From contig JAHWDD010000009.1 in NCBI GenBank assembly GCA_023897205.1, positions 868,001 through 932,000 on the forward strand: DNA of 64,000 bases, given 5' to 3'. Shown here one piece after another: positions 10,685 through 20,512 of the stretch. Position numbers and translations under genes: made by a program. Every line of letters starts with the position of its first letter. Within the stretch, counting starts at the first letter, position 1. The notes under the pieces were generated by a model, which had not been told where the DNA came from, made no database searches, and worked only from the letters and a program-made list of their open reading frames with translations. The stretch comes from Exophiala sp. HKRS030 (Eukaryota > Ascomycota > Eurotiomycetes > Chaetothyriales > Herpotrichiellaceae).

Positions 10685-12658
10685 TCACACCACACCACCT
10701 TCTTGATTCCGTGCTCTCGCTTCCTCCACACTTCGTTGCCAGTCTGTCCGGCCGAGATAGATGAACTCGATCAGTGCCACCAATCCCAGTGCGAGAGCAA
10801 CACCAGTCCACAATCCCCATAGATCCCAATGCTTGCCAAAAGCCAAACCAAAACTAAGAGGTAGAGCAAAGACGTAATAGCAAAAGATCTGAACGTAGCC
10901 ACCAAACTCTTGACGGCCAAGACCGCGCAGAATACCATTGCAAGCAGCCGCTAGAGCGTCAAACAACTGGAATGCAGCACAAAGTGGTAGGATTTCCGCC
11001 ACGATGCGGATGACCTCCGGGTCTGATGTGAACAACCGAGGAATATAGTCCTTCAGCGCCGACAACAGCGTCACGTTGAACACTCCAACCACCACCGCAG
11101 CAGAGAAAGTGACTTTGGTGCTGACCTTGGCAGCGTCGGCGAGTGTGGCACCGATCAAATTCGCAACCCGTGTTGAACCTGCTATGGACAACGGGAATGG
11201 AATCTGGAACGTAATTGATGTGAGCGTGGCCAAGACGGATTGTGCGGCCAGCACAGTTGTGCCAAAATATGAGGCCGCAAAAGTCAGGATCTCAAAGGCG
11301 AGCACCTCGGCCTCTATCATAATAACACCAGGCAAAGCCAGTTTGACCATGGGACCCCAGTTCTGCAGTGCCTTTTTGGTAAAGCCATTCCAGCATGACA
11401 TGCCAGACTTGGAGAAGAAACGCACGTAGATGAATAAGCCAAGCGGGAGAAGGTTGTCGGTAATCGCAACTGCGACTGGTGCACCAGCAAAGCCCATATC
11501 GAGTTGCCATACGAAAAGCCAGTTCATGAAAGCGTTGAAAGGTGCGCAGAACAAGAGAACGTAAAGAGAGGCGGAGAACAAGCCTTGTGCTTGTACATAA
11601 CGCTTGCCTGCCTCGAAGGCCGCGTAACCTGGCGCTCCGGCCAGCACAATCTTGAGGTATAACCCGGCCAGCCTCGCAACATCAGGCTCCGGTACGATGG
11701 CCAGCAAAATCTTCTCGGCGAGAAGCCAAACAATGGCTATCGGGAGAGTGATGGTCCAGAGGAAGAAAACCATGCGCTGCATCTGTAGGCCGACAAGCTT
11801 CTTTCGGCCAGAACCATACGCCTGTGCGCACAGAGTATCCAGAGAGGTGGCCAGTCCTTGATAGATGGCATAACCCGTGATATTGGCGGACATAGAGGCT
11901 AAGCTGACAGCTCCAAGTTCGACTGTTCCTATATGTCCGACGGTGAAGATACTTGCAACGGTCAAGGAGTACTGCAATAAGAAGGTCGCCATCAGGGGAG
12001 CCGAATAGCGGCCGATGACTTTGGCTTCTCGCTGCCAGGTAGTATGTATCATGCCTGCGGCCACGGCTTCCTCCCATTTTGCTTCGATATTGTCCGCATC
12101 ACCTTGACCGCCGTAGGGGAGGCTTGGATCTCCTAGCAAAGGCGTAGCTTCAGACGCAAGACCAGCAGCTCCGTCCAAGGCAGGCACGGCGTTTGCATCC
12201 GTCGAGATCTTGCGATCCCCGCCAGGAATCCTGAATATGCTCTTTCTCCTGCCATCATCTGCTTGTGGATGTTTCGGTGGAATTATATTATTGTCTCGCA
12301 ACAGACTTCTTTCTTCTTCCAATGCACGCGCCCTCTCTTCCCTAGAGAGTCTTTCATGCTCTGGAAACGGCCGAGGGAGGACGGTGGCTCGATTTCCTGC
12401 TCCAACAAAACTAGGTCGCCGATATGAGCCGACGAAGGAGTAGCCTCCTGGAGCAGACGTCGAAGGTCGCAAAGCTGAACCTTCAGAGTCCGACTCTGAT
12501 TCGGCTGCTTCCGATTCGGTGTCTTCCTCGATATCTCGCGCGAGGGATGCTTGCGCTATTGGAGAAGCGCTGGGTAGAGAATTGTGAAAAACTCGACTTG
12601 CATGTCTGGTGAGGCTAGTGACCCTCTCCAGAGTGTTGGTGTTTTTTGGCTGAGACAT
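10685..12658 (-). CDS. MATE-family multidrug/toxin exporter (yeast Erc1/YDR338C type)
   Basis: A single uninterrupted 657-aa frame with an ATG at 12658. The first 205 residues or so are polar and disordered, rich in Ser, Glu and Arg, as in the large N-termini of fungal vacuolar or plasma-membrane MATE proteins. From about residue 215 there are roughly twelve hydrophobic segments in two MatE repeats. The start of the first repeat reads RYSAPLMATFLLQYS followed by VGHIGTVELGAVSLASM, a standard MATE signature; the second repeat includes PGVIMIEAEVLAFEILTFAA. MATE proteins extrude cationic or organic substrates using a proton or sodium gradient. In yeast the homologue affects ethionine resistance and S-adenosylmethionine storage. 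The substrate here cannot be read from sequence. Confidence 0.93.
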   Translation of the reverse strand: MSQPKNTNTLERVTSLTRHASRVFHNSLPSASPIAQASLARDIEEDTESEAAESESDSEGSALRPSTSAPGGYSFVGSYRRPSFVGAGNRATVLPRPFPEHERLSREERARALEEERSLLRDNNIIPPKHPQADDGRRKSIFRIPGGDRKISTDANAVPALDGAAGLASEATPLLGDPSLPYGGQGDADNIEAKWEEAVAAGMIHTTWQREAKVIGRYSAPLMATFLLQYSLTVASIFTVGHIGTVELGAVSLASMSANITGYAIYQGLATSLDTLCAQAYGSGRKKLVGLQMQRMVFFLWTITLPIAIVWLLAEKILLAIVPEPDVARLAGLYLKIVLAGAPGYAAFEAGKRYVQAQGLFSASLYVLLFCAPFNAFMNWLFVWQLDMGFAGAPVAVAITDNLLPLGLFIYVRFFSKSGMSCWNGFTKKALQNWGPMVKLALPGVIMIEAEVLAFEILTFAASYFGTTVLAAQSVLATLTSITFQIPFPLSIAGSTRVANLIGATLADAAKVSTKVTFSAAVVVGVFNVTLLSALKDYIPRLFTSDPEVIRIVAEILPLCAAFQLFDALAAACNGILRGLGRQEFGGYVQIFCYYVFALPLSFGLAFGKHWDLWGLWTGVALALGLVALIEFIYLGRTDWQRSVEEARARNQEGGVV

Positions 12659-13548
12659 GGTGAAGGAGAAGTTTCCCCAGTTAATGTGTCACGGGCTATT
12701 CCGCTATTGTTGGGAGCGAACAGTGCGCATGCTCAGCCAGGTCCTCTCGAGGCCTAAGTAGTGAGCGTGAATTCCGTGGTACATACAATGTATCTCAGTC
12801 AGAAATACAACGATGCTCTGGCAAGGGAATGTGAACAGGAGAGAGATAGCGAAGAGAGTAGTGGCGTGGATTCAGAGTTGACACATGACTGTGATTGCGG
12901 TGACTGATAAAGCTACCGAGGACCCTGGGATAGTTCTTTCGGTCGGCTGCAACCTCCACATTCGGCGTCGTTTATCACAAGCTTATCCAGAGGCGAAAAA
13001 ACAGGCCTGTCATGTTAGCTTTTAGAGGATCAGATTGGCTTATTTAGCGATGGTCATGTCTATGGGGTGGAGGTTGAGATACAGCGTATTCCTTCCTATT
13101 TTTGATCCTCCATGGCATTGTGAAAATGGAGAATTGGATGGTTGCTTTTTGTTAGACGCAGTGCAATATTGTCGCACCACCGGTGTAGGTGGGTTGACCC
13201 TAGGGAGTAACCCGTACTTAGGTACAGCGAGAAATCAACCAACCTTGGCCCACGTATTTTGGAGAGTCTACCAGCCTTAACCACCCCGGAGTCACGGTTT
13301 ACAGCCTCGTCACTCTAGGCGTCTTATGGGCTGCTTAGGTAACAAATTAGTCCTCCCCTTCCATGCTCTGACCAACTCCTTCACATCTTTCACATTGTCG
13401 ACTCCATCGAGTTCAATCCTTTCCAACATCCATACTTCCATCATTGGCCTTGTTCATGGCCTATTATTACCTTCAGTAAAGATCCATTCGTTCTCTCAAC
13501 CTACTGAAAAAGTTGAAGCTATCAGAATTCTATCATTGCTTGTCCGCA
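12659..13548. promoter_or_regulatory. Divergent intergenic region between the MATE and DUF202 genes
   Basis: About 890 bp upstream of both divergently transcribed genes. No open frame of interest. A pyrimidine-rich stretch (about 13350-13500, with CTTTCACATT and TTTCCAACATCC) precedes the DUF202 start and looks like a fungal core promoter/5' UTR. Confidence 0.45.
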
Positions 13549-14132
13549 ATGGCCGCAACCTCAACTACACCCAATTCTTCTGGGGAAGCCTGGCACATTC
13601 TCTACAACCCGTTTAGCACCACCATCAACGTAGACGAGTGAGTTGGTTCCTGTCCACGATGCAAGTCGCCTGGGCTAAGCTACGTCCCAGAGAGAACCCA
13701 TCAGGTCCTTTGCAACTATTCTTTCTCCGTCCACTCTGGGCTCCATTGTTATTTTCGAACATTTCCTCTGACGCACGCGATCACTGTGCGAATGAGCGAA
13801 CATTCTTATCATGGCTTCGTCTTTCAGTCTACCTGGCTGTAGTTGCTGTTGCCATATTTGTCAATTTCCACCTCAAGCACCAGCCTAGTGGGCTCGAAGA
13901 GAGACTTTCGCATCCCTTGGGCATCATCTTCTGGGTTCTCTCGCTTGCTTGTCTAGCTAGTGGGATGGCCAATTACATGCGGACTGTGACCAAGTATGCA
14001 GGTAGACGTGCCTTGGTGCAGTCTGGAATCAAAACCCAAGTGATCTTTGGGGTTGTCGCGTCTGCCATTATTGCCGCCTGTGGTTTGTTTTTGGGGGCGG
14101 AAGCTCAAGCTTCGAAACTTGGGAGTAATTGA
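13549..14132 (+). CDS. DUF202 (YidH-like) integral membrane protein
   Basis: Two exons are inferred: 13549-13637 and 13691-14132 (intron 53 bp, GTGAGT...CCCAG), giving 176 aa. The DUF202 core begins with SDARDHCANERTFLSWLRLS, the diagnostic ANERTFL(S/A)W motif. Three hydrophobic helices follow: VYLAVVAVAIFVNFHL, IIFWVLSLACLASGMANY, and VIFGVVASAIIAACGLFLG. The same domain forms the membrane anchor of VTC polyphosphate polymerase subunits, but here it stands alone. Standalone fungal DUF202 proteins are common and largely uncharacterised. The start was chosen because it yields the usual short Ser/Thr-rich N-terminus and joins in phase to the conserved core. Confidence 0.88.
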
Positions 14133-14408
14133 TTGGCAAGTTTGCTATCCGTGGCTCTATGGCCTGTTCATCAGCACAACGATGCTCATGCATTCTAGCA
14201 GTGAGATTGTTCAAGCACAGGTAATGTTCAGTCCCATATTCGCCTTCAACCGAATTTTCTGCTGACCTGGCCAAACTTATTTCAAGCCAACATTAATATC
14301 GATTCAGATCAGGCCGTCAATCTAGGAATGGTCTTATTCATATCTATAACAGCTGACATTTTGTTCAACAAAGACTCATCATGCCGACCGTCGCTCCTGC
14401 GAGAACTT

Positions 14409-15690
14409 TCACGGGCCAGGATACCTTCGAGGTGACGACGGATAAGACACGCTCACACTTTCTGATTCAGTCCCTACTTCCGCGTCTTTCCACTTTTCGG
14501 TCCTCACACCTGCGCTGCTGTGCACAGACTGTGGCTCCGGTTGCATTATACCCATATACATTCCGTCTCGATCATACTCTCCCTGAACACGACTTCTCGC
14601 AGGCACAGCGTCTCGTCTCACTGGATCATGCAACAACCGAGGAAACAACTTGTCGACGATAGGTTTTAATGTCGGCAGACAAGCGCAGATGATTCCCACG
14701 TTGATCTCGAGGCACGACCATGCTGCGACATCTGGATAGAAATGAGTCGTGTCATTCTCGGCGTGTTCAACACCCAGATTGAGAGCCCGGATACGCAAGC
14801 CCGAAGCTAGGCAGGTACTGTTTTCATCACAGTCTTGTTAGCGTTCTGGTCTTCCACCTTTGTTGCAGGAATTCGACTACTGTTGCATATGGTGGCGTTG
14901 GTATACTTACAAAATACCCAATGCAAAGACCACGATCAGCCAATACTTCTGACGCTTTGGCAGATGCAACCGCTTGATCAGCGGTATGGGCAGAATCCAG
15001 ATGATGATAGCAGTGAGCGTGTTGAAGCCGGCTGAAGTGTACCAGAAAACATTATACTTGATACAGCGAGTCGGCGGAGAGAGAGGGTCCCAGATATACC
15101 TTGTTGGCACGCATTGCAATGCCAAAGCCAATGTCGAAGCGACGCCGAAAAGTGTAACGATGACAATCAGCGTCGTTGTAATGCGAAGAAGCCATCGACC
15201 GACGAAGAAGTTGCGGTACTGAAAGAGGAAAACGTTCTGAGTGAGCATCATACCTATGCTGTAAACTATGGTGCTTCCCCAAAGAGCCTATCGGGTTCGT
15301 TTCGTGTCAGCTCAATACAAGGTGCTTTGAACTTGGTTGTTGTCGATATCGAAAGTCCGGCCACCATATACAGACACCTACCTTGAGGAAATTATATATT
15401 TCATGGATCGAGAGTTCGTTCATGTGCTGGCCGAGGCCATTGTATCCTTCTGCAAAATCTGTCAATTCCGACGACTCGAGCCACGGCCCACAGGAGAGAG
15501 AAAGTGAAGCCGTACGAAACACGATGAGCGTCGTCAACGCTATCGAGGCCAAGATGGACAACGTGAGCAACACGTCATCGATCAAGAGCGTCTTGACGAT
15601 GAAGGCCCTAGTATAAAAGCGCACGCCTCCAAAGAGGACCGAGAGCACTGTAAAGGTCAGAGAACAGACCAGCGCCCCGGTGGCATGCAT
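14409..15690 (-). CDS. SAT4/PTH11-type fungal rhodopsin-domain membrane protein
   Basis: Three exons are inferred: 15690-15382, 15287-14911 and 14817-14409 (introns 94 and 93 bp), 364 aa. Seven hydrophobic segments can be followed. Family landmarks are GVRFYTRAFIVKTLLIDDVL after helix 1 (the (R/K)-x-L-x-x-DD motif), GLGQHMNEL in the first long loop, and CVPTRYIWDP with PPTRCIKYNVFWYTSAGFN before helix 6. WILPIPLIKRLHLPKRQK then leads to helix 7 and the cytoplasmic tail. The tail (about 290-364) is Ser/Arg-rich and disordered. Members are fungus-specific plasma-membrane proteins; a few (such as Pth11) act as surface sensors, but most have no known ligand. Function is therefore inferred only at family level. 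The ATG at 15690 gives a first hydrophobic helix immediately, as expected. Confidence 0.88.
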
Positions 15691-16897
15691 TTTGTGTCTG
15701 CACGGATACGAGACAAAATGTCGTGGTCGGTCAAGGAGGGTAGTTGGATGGAAGTTGGAAGTGTTGTTGTCAAAGGAGTTGCTGGAATCAGATCCATGCC
15801 TTTTGGTTCGTGAGGATAGATATCGACAATGTTTCTCTCAAACGACCGCTTTCGAACGGTGCCCAAACAAAGAAGCAACAAGTGAAGGCGAACGGCGAGC
15901 GTGGAGTCACCCCTGCCCGAGAATCATCCCCCGTCAAGTGAATGTGGTGGTGAGCGGAGGGGGTGGCGGTGGGTGAGAACGTCTTCCAACGGAGCAAAGG
16001 TGAAAGGGTCGAGAATAGACGGTATTGAGTGTGGGATATTGATGGTCGTCGTCGGGATAGGCATGGAATCATGACATGAACTAGTGGTGTGCCTTGAGTG
16101 ATGTCTAAATGTGTTCTACAAAAACAACAAAACCTCTCCTCAGGCAGGACCAATGATGGCAATGTCTAATGTCTACTAGATCCGGGCAGTCACCGTACAG
16201 TATTTTTGAAATTCGCATAGTGCTGTTTGGGATGGGATGTTTGACTTATTGGTGGCGTCGATGGTGACCGAGTTAAAAAGGCAGTGCTCGCGACGCAGAG
16301 TGGTCAATGTTCTTTGGGGTCCCGACGTCAAAGATCGAACGATCAAATATCAATCCCCCCGTGCCCCAGGATCATGACGCTACTCTCGACGCACGCACGC
16401 CATTATTCAAGTCAATTATTTATTTATTTAATTACTTCGATACCAAGGTTTCTAGAAATGCCGTGCGGATGGCCCGTAGCAATAAAGCTTATACTCCGTA
16501 CGTGACTGACAACAACAGACCCGGCCGTTTGCAACATCATCGCTCTCGCACAGGTCGAACAACCGCTGGTCAACGACCGGACTGGCGCGCTGCTTTGCCT
16601 GGGCCACGGAAAAGTCTGGCTAGAGAACAGTACGGCGGGTGTACGAGCATCGAGCCGCACGTCGTTGCATACCCCATACCCTGCACCAGTACTCGTGACC
16701 GGATGGGACTGTAAAATCGATTCCCACATGTGTCGGTTGGTGTAGACGTGATCTGATCTGACCAGACCTTCCCAGATCGATTTACGAGTTCCACAAGAAT
16801 AAAAAAAAAAGGTCCGATTGCTCCAAGAATACTCACGTCCTGTGCCGATCAACCGCCGTGACTTTTCGTACTCTCTGGGCTGGTCGAAAGATCAACC
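15691..16897. other. Intergenic between the SAT4-type gene and LIG4
   Basis: About 1.2 kb with no supported gene. The part next to 15690 is the promoter of the SAT4-type gene; the part next to 16898 is the 3' flank of LIG4. One exact TACTCCGTA motif occurs at 16492-16500. Short (TTTA)n sequence lies near 16420-16430. Confidence 0.4.
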
Positions 16898-19800
16898 CTA
16901 CCTCGCAACGTAGGCTTCTTCGTCGACCTTGGTCCCTTCTTTCCAGCAGTCTTGAATCCAAGTCGCCCTCAATATCCGAGGGATTCGTCGACCCGGCCAA
17001 CGTGAGACTTCACGTCTCAGCGCCTTCAGGTCGGAATCTGCGTGAGCAATGATATGTGTCACATCGGGTTTCTCTTTGTCAGGAATCGCGGTCACTTCAG
17101 TATACGGTAGGATGTTCGCTCCGCCGAACGATGCAATGTTGCGCGTCGTGATGTCCGTGTATTCGTGGCCCGCCGCGGTCCCTGGATTGGACTCTTTCAA
17201 CCCATTTTGGTTTGACGTTGACGGTGTTGTCGCCGTCATGTTCGATGCGGGCGTGTCGAAGACCAGAACAAGACCTCGAAACATGAAACCTTTCATGTCG
17301 AGATATTCGGGAAACAGATCGGGAATCCTACTCTCTTCTCCGTCACCGTCGTCGACGTCTTCAATCTCGTCCATCTTGTCCATGATATCTCTGAGTTCGT
17401 CCATGGTCACGTCCCTGGCGAAACTATCGCCGTACTCGTCTACATTTTCGACCCAGCAATCAGCCAAGCCCTTCGGCGCGAAGAATAGATGACGCCCTCG
17501 TTCGAAGGGCACCACTGCCTCCGGATAGCCCGTTGCGAAATCGTGCCGTGCTTGGTCAAGGCTGTCGAAGATCCAGATCGGCTTGACAATCTCCTTTTCG
17601 CCCGACTTTTCGAGACTCGCCACTTTGACCGTCCTTCTGGACGCTATGCAAACGGTATCTTTGACCACGGTGTGCGTCTGGACGATTTTGCCACCATTCG
17701 CCTTGACCAAGGCCTCGAGTTCCAGTTTTGACTTCTTTGGCGCAGGTGGTGTGGACTCGGTCACGATATAAAATGTTAGCCCTGCAAAGACATTCCCTTG
17801 CGGTCCGACTGGAAGCTTGACATTGTTCACTTCTTTAGCATTGTAGCCTGCGACGGTGACCACTTTCTTCCGCGAGGTTGCCTTACGTTTCTCTTTCTTC
17901 TTCTCGTCAATAGCTAGAGCCTTTTGCTTCACTGTATCCTCGATCGTCTTGCGGATGTCTTGAAACTCTTCCATCGAAAGCGCATTCGTCCAGTCTCTGT
18001 CACGCCGGAGCCTCTTGAATCGAGGAAACCGCAGGGTCATACCACAACCATAGTCGTCACTTGGAACAACCTGCGCGGCTTTCACTTCAACCACAAGCGA
18101 GTCCTCGGGCTTGATCCACATGTCGGGCTTCTCGAAGTGCGCTTGAGTCCCACCAAGGTCGATATACTTCGTTGGAGGTCGTTTGGTATCCCATTTATGC
18201 CACTTGCCATCTGTGTCATGACGAATCGTTGCGTAATCATTGGCATTGAGACCACCTCCGACCTTGAAGAATGATAGGAATTTCTGAGACGAACCGGTGC
18301 TCTGAGATTGACCCTGCTCCTGGGTCTGGCTTCGATTTTGACTCTGACTTTGGACATTTACCGACCCAGAAACGCGTAACCCGCACATGAAGCTTGATAA
18401 TTGGCCACCTCTTCTTCCCGAACCATAAAACCCCCCAATGATGAGACAGTCAAGTGATTCGCCGTGATCTTTCATGTACTCAGGCTTGATCTTTTGCCAG
18501 TCTCCATTGCGATCATCCAGCTTATATGCTCCGCGAGGGTTCTTGAGCACCAACCCTTCTGCGCCTTCTGCAATGACTTCACGAAGAGCAGTTTCGACCT
18601 CCTCTGGCCCAGTCGCGACCTTATATGGGTGTACTTCTAGGCGACCCGGCTCAGATTGAACACATTCGTCCAACGCCCTTCGACGATCAGAAAGGACATA
18701 CGGCGTCAGGACCTTGTCATTCAACAGAAGGATATCAAAGACGCGAAAGAGAGGCCGCTGCCCTTCAGCGAACGGGTTTCGTGTTTCTGCCAGAGCCGCG
18801 GTCTTCAACGTGCCGAAAGGGACAGGGGCGTTTTCTTTGGGATCCCAGGTGATCATTTCACCGTCGAGTATGATATTTTCGACTCCCTCCTTGAAACAGT
18901 TCTTGAGGAATTGGGTGAGAGCTCCCTTGTCATCGTAGAGCCCATTACCGTAGAGGTAGGTATAGTCTTTACCTTTTCGTGACCAGAATTGGAATCGTTT
19001 CCCCCCAACCACTTTATCGTCAGTTATCATATGCAACTGCATACGTTCTCCGTCGAGCTTCTCCTCGATCCAGAATTCTTGTTCATCAGGTGTTGGCTGC
19101 AGCTTTTGTACGACCTTCTTCAAAGATGCTTGGGTATATTGAGCTAGTTGAGGCTGAAAGCATTGCATCAGGGCGATTCCGCTTTCCTCCTTGTCGAGAC
19201 GTTTGTCTGGATCCCAGAGCTCCCAGCAAACTCTTCGCAGATTGCTCGATATATTGAAAAGATTTTCTGCATCTGGATGCCAGATATGAAAGAATGTCTT
19301 CTCGGTAGCACCCACCTTCATCGATTTCAGAATGATGCGAATCAGCCACGTAAGTTCATCCGCGTTCATCCGTTTATAAAACTCGGTCAGAATAGGTAGC
19401 TGATGTTCTTCTCTGGGGGCAGCAGACAACTTGTCAAGCAGTTCGTTAACCTCATCGATGCCCATGTCCCCATAACCTGTTCTCATTTCTCGCTTGGCGA
19501 GGACCTCATGGCAACGAAGTGCAAAGTCCCCCGAAGAATTAGAACCACTGCCTTTGCCAGGAAGCTTCCAATCCAGAAGGTTCTGTCCATCTTCCGAATT
19601 TTTATCAATCTTCAAGACTTTGACCAGGAGTTTGGCGAGGATTTTCTCCTTCAGGCCATACACTCCACGTTCCCGGTCTTTGTCGGGGATGATGAGACGA
19701 AAGGCAGGAAAGAAATCCGGGCCAACATCCCTCCTCCAGCGTGAGATATAGCGTTCAATGATGGCCCTTCGCATTTCAGAAGGAGATGTGCTCTGGCCAT

Positions 19801-20026
19801 CGGGACCAAGCTTTCTTCGATTAACGCCTGCAGGGTTAGTGGTCTTCGTTCTTCTGTTATCCAGGAGTGGCTGGAACAGATCTCTGATCAGCGTATGAAA
19901 AGGCAGTGCTCTATGTTTGTTATAAGGCCTATTTGGATACTCCTCGTCGAGTTGGCGCTCGATCTCGGCTCGATCAGGTTGGCCTCCACTTTCGTGGTCA
20001 ACATTCATACCATCGATGTCAGACAT
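16898..20026 (-). CDS. lig4: DNA ligase IV
   Basis: ATP-dependent ligase of non-homologous end joining, acting in the nucleus with the XRCC4/Lif1 partner. One continuous 1042-aa frame with ATG at 20026. The N-terminal DNA-binding domain spans about residues 40-270. The nucleotidyltransferase motif I is EEKLDGERM with the adenylated lysine at 323. Motif III (ENIILDGEM) is near 383-391, motif IV (EGLVLKNP) near 490-497, and motif V (KIKPEY) near 512-517. A Gln/Ser-rich insertion (about 555-580) interrupts the OB-fold region. Two BRCT domains lie at about 743-830 and 905-1035; the linker between them is where Lig4 proteins bind Xrcc4/Lif1. The two BRCTs and overall length separate it from ligases I and III. 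It is head to head with the IRS4-like gene. Confidence 0.97.
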   Translation of the reverse strand: MSDIDGMNVDHESGGQPDRAEIERQLDEEYPNRPYNKHRALPFHTLIRDLFQPLLDNRRTKTTNPAGVNRRKLGPDGQSTSPSEMRRAIIERYISRWRRDVGPDFFPAFRLIIPDKDRERGVYGLKEKILAKLLVKVLKIDKNSEDGQNLLDWKLPGKGSGSNSSGDFALRCHEVLAKREMRTGYGDMGIDEVNELLDKLSAAPREEHQLPILTEFYKRMNADELTWLIRIILKSMKVGATEKTFFHIWHPDAENLFNISSNLRRVCWELWDPDKRLDKEESGIALMQCFQPQLAQYTQASLKKVVQKLQPTPDEQEFWIEEKLDGERMQLHMITDDKVVGGKRFQFWSRKGKDYTYLYGNGLYDDKGALTQFLKNCFKEGVENIILDGEMITWDPKENAPVPFGTLKTAALAETRNPFAEGQRPLFRVFDILLLNDKVLTPYVLSDRRRALDECVQSEPGRLEVHPYKVATGPEEVETALREVIAEGAEGLVLKNPRGAYKLDDRNGDWQKIKPEYMKDHGESLDCLIIGGFYGSGRRGGQLSSFMCGLRVSGSVNVQSQSQNRSQTQEQGQSQSTGSSQKFLSFFKVGGGLNANDYATIRHDTDGKWHKWDTKRPPTKYIDLGGTQAHFEKPDMWIKPEDSLVVEVKAAQVVPSDDYGCGMTLRFPRFKRLRRDRDWTNALSMEEFQDIRKTIEDTVKQKALAIDEKKKEKRKATSRKKVVTVAGYNAKEVNNVKLPVGPQGNVFAGLTFYIVTESTPPAPKKSKLELEALVKANGGKIVQTHTVVKDTVCIASRRTVKVASLEKSGEKEIVKPIWIFDSLDQARHDFATGYPEAVVPFERGRHLFFAPKGLADCWVENVDEYGDSFARDVTMDELRDIMDKMDEIEDVDDGDGEESRIPDLFPEYLDMKGFMFRGLVLVFDTPASNMTATTPSTSNQNGLKESNPGTAAGHEYTDITTRNIASFGGANILPYTEVTAIPDKEKPDVTHIIAHADSDLKALRREVSRWPGRRIPRILRATWIQDCWKEGTKVDEEAYVAR

Positions 20027-20511
20027 TTCGTCGTAGCAGCGAAGAGGGTCAGTTTACAGGTGGATCGTCGGCTTCTGCAGCTCACCACCGCATGAACAGA
20101 AGCGTCTATCTCAGCGGGAACATTATGTGGGATGTGAGCTGATGAACTTGCCCAGGTGTTAATTACTGAACTGATCGATGAGTGAAGTCACGCCCTCTAA
20201 GAAGCGGATATAATTCCCTTGATGAAAGCGCTGCCTCGAAAACACGAGTCCACGTGACTATATCCAAATTGGGCGAATTGGTATGGAATGTGAACTCCGG
20301 CTGCTTACGAGGAATATCCAATATTCATTAACTCCTCCGTATCCTCTCTGGAAATCTGTCCGCTTCAAGATACCTCACGCTCGTTAACCTTCATGCTCGA
20401 TACAACCAAGAACATGTTTGATTCGCTACCAAACCCTTACTAATCACACTCATTTCTCGACTCGCTTTTGATGCCTGCGCATCCGAGTGAAGTCCCGGTG
20501 TCAATGGATTG
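20027..20511. promoter_or_regulatory. Divergent promoter region of LIG4 and the IRS4-like gene
   Basis: About 485 bp between two divergently transcribed start codons. It contains a short upstream ORF for the plus-strand gene (listed separately). No TATA box at a typical distance was identified. Confidence 0.45.
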
Positions 20512-20512
20512 A
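20471..20512 (+). promoter_or_regulatory. 13-codon upstream ORF whose stop overlaps the IRS4-like start (TGATG)
   Basis: An ATG at 20471 opens a 13-codon frame (MPAHPSEVPVSMD) that ends at TGA 20510-20512. The A of that stop is the first base of the downstream ATG. Such a stop/start overlap can support reinitiation. It could instead be an unspliced piece of a longer N-terminus, though no suitable intron was found. Confidence 0.45.
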